Positions 6,296-8,809 of a stretch of DNA of 8,809 nt are shown here, piece by piece (the first letter of the stretch is position 1; each line of letters starts with the position of its first letter). The position numbers and the translations under genes were made by a program. The stretch spans positions 1 through 8,809 of the forward strand of contig JAGRBY010000286.1 in the NCBI GenBank assembly GCA_020433835.1, given 5' to 3'. The DNA comes from Anaerolineae bacterium. Lineage in GTDB: Bacteria; Chloroflexota; Anaerolineae; 4572-78; J111. The notes beneath the pieces are model-generated. The model did not search any database. It was not told where the DNA came from and worked only from the letters and a program-made list of their open reading frames with translations.

Positions 6296-6937
6296 TCAAT
6301 ATACTCGCATTTTTTGCATCATACTAATAATTTCAGATAAGTACCCAACAAGTGAAAAGCCCATGATAGCTAGCATTAGTATTATAACGGTTAAGCCACA
6401 TCCTATACTCGCACTAGAAAAAGTGTTTTGTAATTTTTCCAAATATTTATTTTGTTCATCTTGTTTTGTTACAACTTCAGATAGAAAATCTACTTGACTT
6501 GCCAATAACTTTTCGATTTGATCTGCTCGACCATTTAGTTCAGATAAAATTTGTATTTGTTCTTGCGATAATTGATTTTGATTGTTATCTTGTCGCTTAC
6601 TGATTTTTTTAAGCGGAGCAAGAGCCTCATTTTTGATCCTTAGTTGGTGAGTATTCTGAACAACATCATCTGTCTTGATATTTTGTATGACAGGCTTAAG
6701 ATTTATCTGTTGTAATTGTTCTAATTCCTGCTGAGCTTCTTTATTGCTAGGATTGAGACTTAATACTTGTTCTAAACACTGTTTCTTTTGTTCTACATTA
6801 GTTACAATTTTTGACATCCATAACCAGGCATCTTCATTCTGTGGCTCAGACTTTAATACCTCTGTTAGTATTTTTTGACCTCTAGATTTGTCCCCTAAGT
6901 TAATTGCATCGACAGCTTGTTGTAGTTTATTTGACAT
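6296..6937 (-). CDS. Tail-anchored TPR and coiled-coil protein
   Basis: This is a 213-residue protein. Residues 2-70 form about two tetratricopeptide-like repeats (AVDAINLGDKSRGQKILTEV, then NEDAWLWMSKIV and CLEQVLSLNPSNKEA). This is a layout often seen at the N-terminus of Chloroflexota proteins, where it mediates protein-protein contacts. A polar linker (75-120) and a Gln/Glu-rich likely coiled coil (121-172) follow, then one membrane helix (about 178-200) and a short cytoplasmic or external tail. It has no catalytic motif. The ATG at 6937 has an AGGA Shine-Dalgarno 8 bases upstream. It appears monocistronic, with its own terminator. Composition is markedly AT-rich compared with hsdR or the HTH gene. 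A scaffold or adaptor at the inner face of the membrane is the most that can be inferred. Confidence 0.85.
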   Translation of the reverse strand: MSNKLQQAVDAINLGDKSRGQKILTEVLKSEPQNEDAWLWMSKIVTNVEQKKQCLEQVLSLNPSNKEAQQELEQLQQINLKPVIQNIKTDDVVQNTHQLRIKNEALAPLKKISKRQDNNQNQLSQEQIQILSELNGRADQIEKLLASQVDFLSEVVTKQDEQNKYLEKLQNTFSSASIGCGLTVIILMLAIMGFSLVGYLSEIISMMQKMRVY

Positions 6938-6980
6938 CTGGTTTTCCTATAAATACAAAGTTAGGCATTGTTACATCCAT
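6927..6980 (-). CDS. Possible short upstream ORF overlapping the TPR start
   Basis: A 17-codon frame (MDVTMPNFVFIGKPDVK) starts at 6980 after an AGG about 9 bases upstream. It ends 11 bases inside the TPR gene in another frame. It could couple or limit TPR translation, but short frames like this arise easily by chance. Confidence 0.15.
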   Translation of the reverse strand: MDVTMPNFVFIGKPDVK

Positions 6981-7062
6981 TATTTTTTGCCTATCTCCCT
7001 TGTGGTAGAAAGATTTAAAAAATAAACGGAATAATTTTTTCTTCCTTCCCCTATATAATTTA

Positions 7063-7071
7063 ATCATACCA
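7063..7071 (-). promoter_or_regulatory. Candidate extended -10 promoter for the TPR gene
   Basis: The minus strand reads TGGTATGAT, an extended -10 (TGn plus a 5-of-6 match to TATAAT), about 125 bases before the TPR start. A TATATA lies just downstream. No good -35 is visible, as is normal for extended -10 promoters. AT-rich DNA makes false matches likely. Confidence 0.25.
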
Positions 7072-7402
7072 TCCCTTTCTTCTCTGAGTCCAGTAGCCTT
7101 CAAAAAAAATACATCAATTAAGTTTTCTCAAGTGACACAAAGGCATATTGTTAGAGTAAGGGGGGTGTAGCCAGTTCGATGCCGGGAAACTCAACAGCTT
7201 CTTACTTATATCGTTTTATTCCTGCGATAGCAGGACAGGATTAATGTATTCTGTGTACAGACTGTATTTCCTAATTGGCTTAACAACCTTTGTACTGGAT
7301 TATGGGAACTTTCACAAACATAAAATGTTCCTAAGGCAACGCCTATACCGGCCTTATTGTTGATAACTACAAGCCAATATATGCAACAACTTTCACCAAC
7401 CA
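7072..7402. other. Gene-free spacer
   Basis: I see no supported gene here. A 65-codon minus-strand frame (7206-7403) lacks a ribosome binding site and recognisable features. There is a small hairpin CCTGC/GCAGG near 7220-7233 without a T-run, and a G-run near 7161-7166. It does not fold as a tRNA in my reading. Confidence 0.3.
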
Positions 7403-7431
7403 TTGATTTATTGCACCATTGCTGATACTAT
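7403..7431 (+). promoter_or_regulatory. Candidate promoter of the HTH gene
   Basis: TTGATT (7403-7408) and TACTAT (7426-7431) are separated by 17 bases, each matching 4 of 6 sigma-70 consensus positions. The start of transcription would be near 7438, giving a leader of about 30 bases that contains the Shine-Dalgarno at 7454-7460. Confidence 0.4.
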
Positions 7432-7468
7432 ATGAAGCAAGAAACCGCTAATTAGGAGGTTATTCACG

Positions 7469-7729
7469 ATGACATTTGAAGAAGTGGTAGCCAACAGCCA
7501 ACTCACTCCCCTACAAATCAAAGCCATCGGCGCTATCCTCAGAACCAATACTCTAACCGAAGCTGCTCAACAAATCGGCGTAAACCGAAGCACCTTGTTC
7601 CGTTGGAGAAGCGGTATTCCCGGCTTTGAAGAAGCCCTCACTGCCGGTCGCAAACAGCTTGCCGAAGAGGTACTCACCGAAGCCCGCGCTACGTGGCAAG
7701 CCCAACTGTTAGCCAGCCGAAGCTGGTAG
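7469..7729 (+). CDS. Small helix-turn-helix protein (terminase-small-subunit/transposase-like HTH)
   Basis: This is an 86-residue protein. Residues 11-50 contain a clear helix-turn-helix: an alpha-helix (LQIKAIGAIL), then LTEAAQQIGVNRSTLFRWR, where VNRSTLFRW is the recognition helix. A helix resembling FEEALTAGRKQLAEEVL follows. This arrangement is common in phage small-terminase-like and transposase-like DNA-binding proteins of Gram-positive bacteria and Chloroflexota. The start is well set by a perfect AGGAGGT eight bases before the ATG. It is the only plus-strand gene in the window and is less AT-rich than its flanks. The C-terminus stops soon after the helix; longer relatives, as I recall them, continue, so this may be a shortened copy. 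DNA-binding is well supported; the target and whether it regulates neighbours are unknown. Confidence 0.75.
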   Translation: MTFEEVVANSQLTPLQIKAIGAILRTNTLTEAAQQIGVNRSTLFRWRSGIPGFEEALTAGRKQLAEEVLTEARATWQAQLLASRSW

Positions 7730-8053
7730 CCCTCCCCCTCTCCCAGCCGGGTAGCAATAAATTATTTTTTCTTACGTGGGGGGTAGTTGCTCTTTTGAGT
7801 AATGACCTAATCTATCATCCCTGCTCACAAATTTTGGGGTTTAATCACTTTTTTGGCCGATTTATCGGATAGATTTGATGCGAAGTAAGGGGGCGTAGGG
7901 TGTGGGTTGGACACACACACATAGAAATTTTTACGCAAGCCGGTCATAAAAACTAGAGACAAGTCCTTCTAACACCCTCAAACAAATCTCTCCAGAATCC
8001 CACTACTCAAAGTACGAATCGAGCCGATAAAATGATACCCGCTCTTGCCTGGT
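7730..8053. other. Gene-free spacer after the HTH gene
   Basis: No gene is supported. The stretch holds a C-rich run just after the HTH stop, a G-rich segment near 7886-7905, a short AC microsatellite (about 7911-7920) and a CCGAT/ATCGG hairpin near 7857-7868. No convincing terminator for the HTH gene is seen before the hairpins beyond 8050. Confidence 0.35.
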
Positions 8054-8080
8054 TTATACCAGTTTCTGAACTGGTATAAT
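8054..8080. promoter_or_regulatory. Palindrome containing extended -10 elements on both strands
   Basis: The arms TTATACCAGTT (8054-8064) and AACTGGTATAA (8069-8079) are perfect inverted repeats around a 4-base centre. On the plus strand the right arm reads TGGTATAAT, a full extended -10 box. By symmetry the minus strand reads TGGTATAAA. A promoter overlapped by an operator-like palindrome is a typical arrangement for a repressor-controlled promoter. An extra CTGGT at 8050-8054 could pair with ACCAG (8058-8062) instead, giving a competing hairpin if read through as RNA. No -35 box is evident. Confidence 0.45.
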
Positions 8081-8114
8081 CAGAAGGTAGCTCTTGTGGA
8101 GCGTTAATTTCTAT

Positions 8115-8144
8115 ACGCACCCATAAAAAACGCACCCATAAAAA
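8115..8144. repeat. Tandem duplication of a 15-bp unit
   Basis: ACGCACCCATAAAAA is present twice, back to back and identical (8115-8129 and 8130-8144). The second copy runs into the A-tract of the adjoining palindromic terminator. It may be a recent slippage duplication or a paired binding site. Confidence 0.8.
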
Positions 8145-8175
8145 AGCCACACGGTTGCAACCGTGTGGCTTTTTT
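8140..8175. terminator. Perfect 36-bp palindrome, bidirectional Rho-independent terminator
   Basis: The half AAAAAAGCCACACGGTTG is followed by its exact reverse complement, giving a GC-rich stem (GCCACACGG) flanked by A6 and T6. It works on either strand in principle: for plus-strand transcripts from 8080 or the HTH gene, and for the minus-strand TSP3-like gene whose stop is at 8223. Confidence 0.85.
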
Positions 8176-8188
8176 ATTGAAAGCTACT

Positions 8189-8215
8189 ACCCTCCAGAGC
8201 TATTCTCTAGAGGGT
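8189..8215 (-). other. Hairpin just after the TSP3-like gene
   Basis: The arms ACCCTCCAGAG and CTCTAGAGGGT form 11 pairs around a 5-base loop with one imperfect position. On the plus strand that pair is C-A, but in minus-strand RNA it becomes G-U and can pair. This suggests that the functional RNA is the 3' end of the minus-strand TSP3-like mRNA. It lies 7 bases past the stop and before the terminator, so it may protect the 3' end. Confidence 0.4.
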
Positions 8216-8222
8216 GTTATTC

Positions 8223-8809
8223 TTATCGAAAGAGTAGAGGGATACGAATTTCCATTGATGGGTCTATAAAATTAGGAATACCGTCCCCATCATCATCATC
8301 ATTCCATCCATTATTATCGTGGTTTGTATCCTCATCCACGGTGGGGATACCGTCCCCGTCATCATCCTCATCCATATAGTTTGGAATACCGTCGCCATCG
8401 GTATCATCGTTGAGTGGATTGCCATCGCCGTCGATATCCTCTTCATCATCATTGAGTCCGTCGCCATCACTGTCACCTGTTCCAGGGCCGCCATCGTCAC
8501 GATCAAGATAATCGGGAATATTATCATTGTCAAAGTCATCGGGATTGGTGCTGGGATTACCGTCGTTATCGATGTTGCTGTCTTCTGACGATGTTGTCTT
8601 CCCATCGCCGTCTTCATCATTATCTAAATAGTGAGGTATACCGTCGCTATCGATGTCATCATCGGTCAGGTCACCGTCGCCATCGAAATCCTCATCTACG
8701 GTCGGGATGCCGTCACCATCATCATCACTGTCCATATAGTTGGGTGTACCGTCGCCATCGGTATCATCGTTGAGTGGATTGCCATCGCCGTCGATATCCT
8801 CTTCATCAT
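8223..8809 (-). CDS. Aspartate-rich TSP3-like calcium-binding repeat protein, C-terminal part (5' end beyond the right edge)
   Basis: The open frame runs unbroken from the right edge, so an internal ATG at 8735 is not taken as the start. The 194 visible residues are about one third Asp, arranged as repeats of DxDGDGxxDxxE and DxDGDGIPNYxD. These are the calcium-coordinating pattern of thrombospondin type 3 repeats. In bacteria such repeats act as extended calcium-stabilised stalks in secreted or surface proteins. The last residues (IDPSMEIRIPLLFR) leave the repeat pattern and form a short hydrophobic tail, similar to LPLVxR endings I associate with Chloroflexota exported proteins. The signal peptide and any N-terminal adhesive or enzymatic domain must lie outside the window. 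Two hairpins follow the stop, the second a strong terminator. Confidence 0.85.
   Translation of the reverse strand, partial: DEEDIDGDGNPLNDDTDGDGTPNYMDSDDDGDGIPTVDEDFDGDGDLTDDDIDSDGIPHYLDNDEDGDGKTTSSEDSNIDNDGNPSTNPDDFDNDNIPDYLDRDDGGPGTGDSDGDGLNDDEEDIDGDGNPLNDDTDGDGIPNYMDEDDDGDGIPTVDEDTNHDNNGWNDDDDGDGIPNFIDPSMEIRIPLLFR
8387..8809 (-). repeat. 360-bp higher-order repeat within the TSP3-like gene
   Basis: Bases 8387-8449 and 8747-8809 are identical over 63 bp, cut only by the window edge, and are exactly 360 bp (120 codons) apart. Flanking sequence at the same offset is similar, for example the shared TCCATATAGT at 8371 and 8731 and a CTCATC(C/T)ACG at 8331 and 8691. So the short Asp-rich repeats are organised into a longer unit that was duplicated recently. 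The second unit may continue outside the window. Confidence 0.85.

Larger units (their letters stand above)
8087..8175 (+). ncRNA. Candidate small RNA of about 90 nt
   Basis: A consensus extended -10 (8072-8080) would start a transcript near 8087, and a strong Rho-independent terminator ends at 8175. Between them there is no ATG-started frame; the body carries two copies of a 15-base repeat. Promoter, non-coding body and terminator in sequence are the usual marks of a trans-acting or antisense small RNA. Its 3' part is complementary to transcripts reading through from the TSP3-like gene on the other strand. There is no expression evidence, and I recognise no known RNA family. Confidence 0.3.

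Noticed and set aside
6244..6327. Plus-strand 27-codon frame after a GAGGTG sequence
   Set aside because: The ribosome site looks good, but the frame lies over the TPR gene's terminator hairpin and its 3' end, is low in complexity, and has no promoter.
7143..7200. Possible tRNA (GTAGCCAGTTCGATGCCGGG)
   Set aside because: It resembles a TpsiC arm at a glance, but no matching acceptor, D or anticodon arms can be drawn.
7206..7403. Minus-strand 65-codon frame
   Set aside because: No ribosome site, no domain, and its start overlaps the likely HTH promoter; residue composition looks random.
8115..8144. CRISPR-like repeats
   Set aside because: Only two 15-bp units, directly adjacent and without spacers.
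8223..8773. Other frames across the Asp-rich gene, both strands
   Set aside because: They are shadows of the GAT/GAC-rich repeats (Met/Thr/Ile-rich or His/Arg-rich) and vary with the repeat; the Asp frame alone makes a known protein pattern.

Overview
The window looks like an accessory stretch of a Chloroflexota chromosome (Anaerolineae or a relative). This is an inference from protein style: a NACHT ATPase with a glycine/phenylalanine/leucine-rich membrane tail, a pentapeptide-repeat channel protein, a short TPR protein of the kind common in that phylum, and an aspartate-rich TSP3-like surface protein ending in a hydrophobic IPLLFR-type tail. No rRNA, tRNA, CRISPR array or intact insertion sequence is visible. 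Base composition changes from block to block (fairly balanced at the left, clearly AT-rich from about 2650 to 7450, mixed after that), which fits a mosaic of acquired genes.

Left block (1-2499, minus strand): a NACHT NTPase of 734 residues runs directly into the start of a type I restriction R subunit (hsdR), which leaves the window at base 1. The two genes overlap by 23 bases, and the hsdR ribosome binding site lies inside the NACHT gene. The NACHT protein has a small N-terminal module, a complete Walker A/B core, a three-fold repeated membrane region and a short C-terminal helical cap. A bidirectional terminator (2613-2653) separates this block from the next.

Middle block (2844-5329, minus strand): a two-gene cassette. 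An HNH_2-type endonuclease comes first, preceded by a recognisable promoter. Its stop codon overlaps the start (TGATG) of a pentapeptide-repeat protein with a C-terminal two-helix channel domain. The channel's selectivity filter position reads T-A-S-F-S-D instead of T-V-G-Y-G-D. A nuclease coupled to a membrane pore, next to NACHT and type I restriction genes, resembles a defence island and is the best candidate here for an undescribed system.

Right-middle block (5587-7468): a 74-residue single-span membrane protein, a probably decayed coding remnant, a tail-anchored TPR/coiled-coil protein, and AT-rich spacers.

Right block (7469-8809): a plus-strand 86-residue helix-turn-helix protein with a perfect Shine-Dalgarno, a gene-poor spacer with a palindromic promoter and a candidate small RNA ending in a perfect 36-bp palindromic terminator, then the C-terminal part of a minus-strand TSP3-like calcium-binding repeat protein that enters from the right edge. 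That protein carries a 360-bp higher-order repeat.
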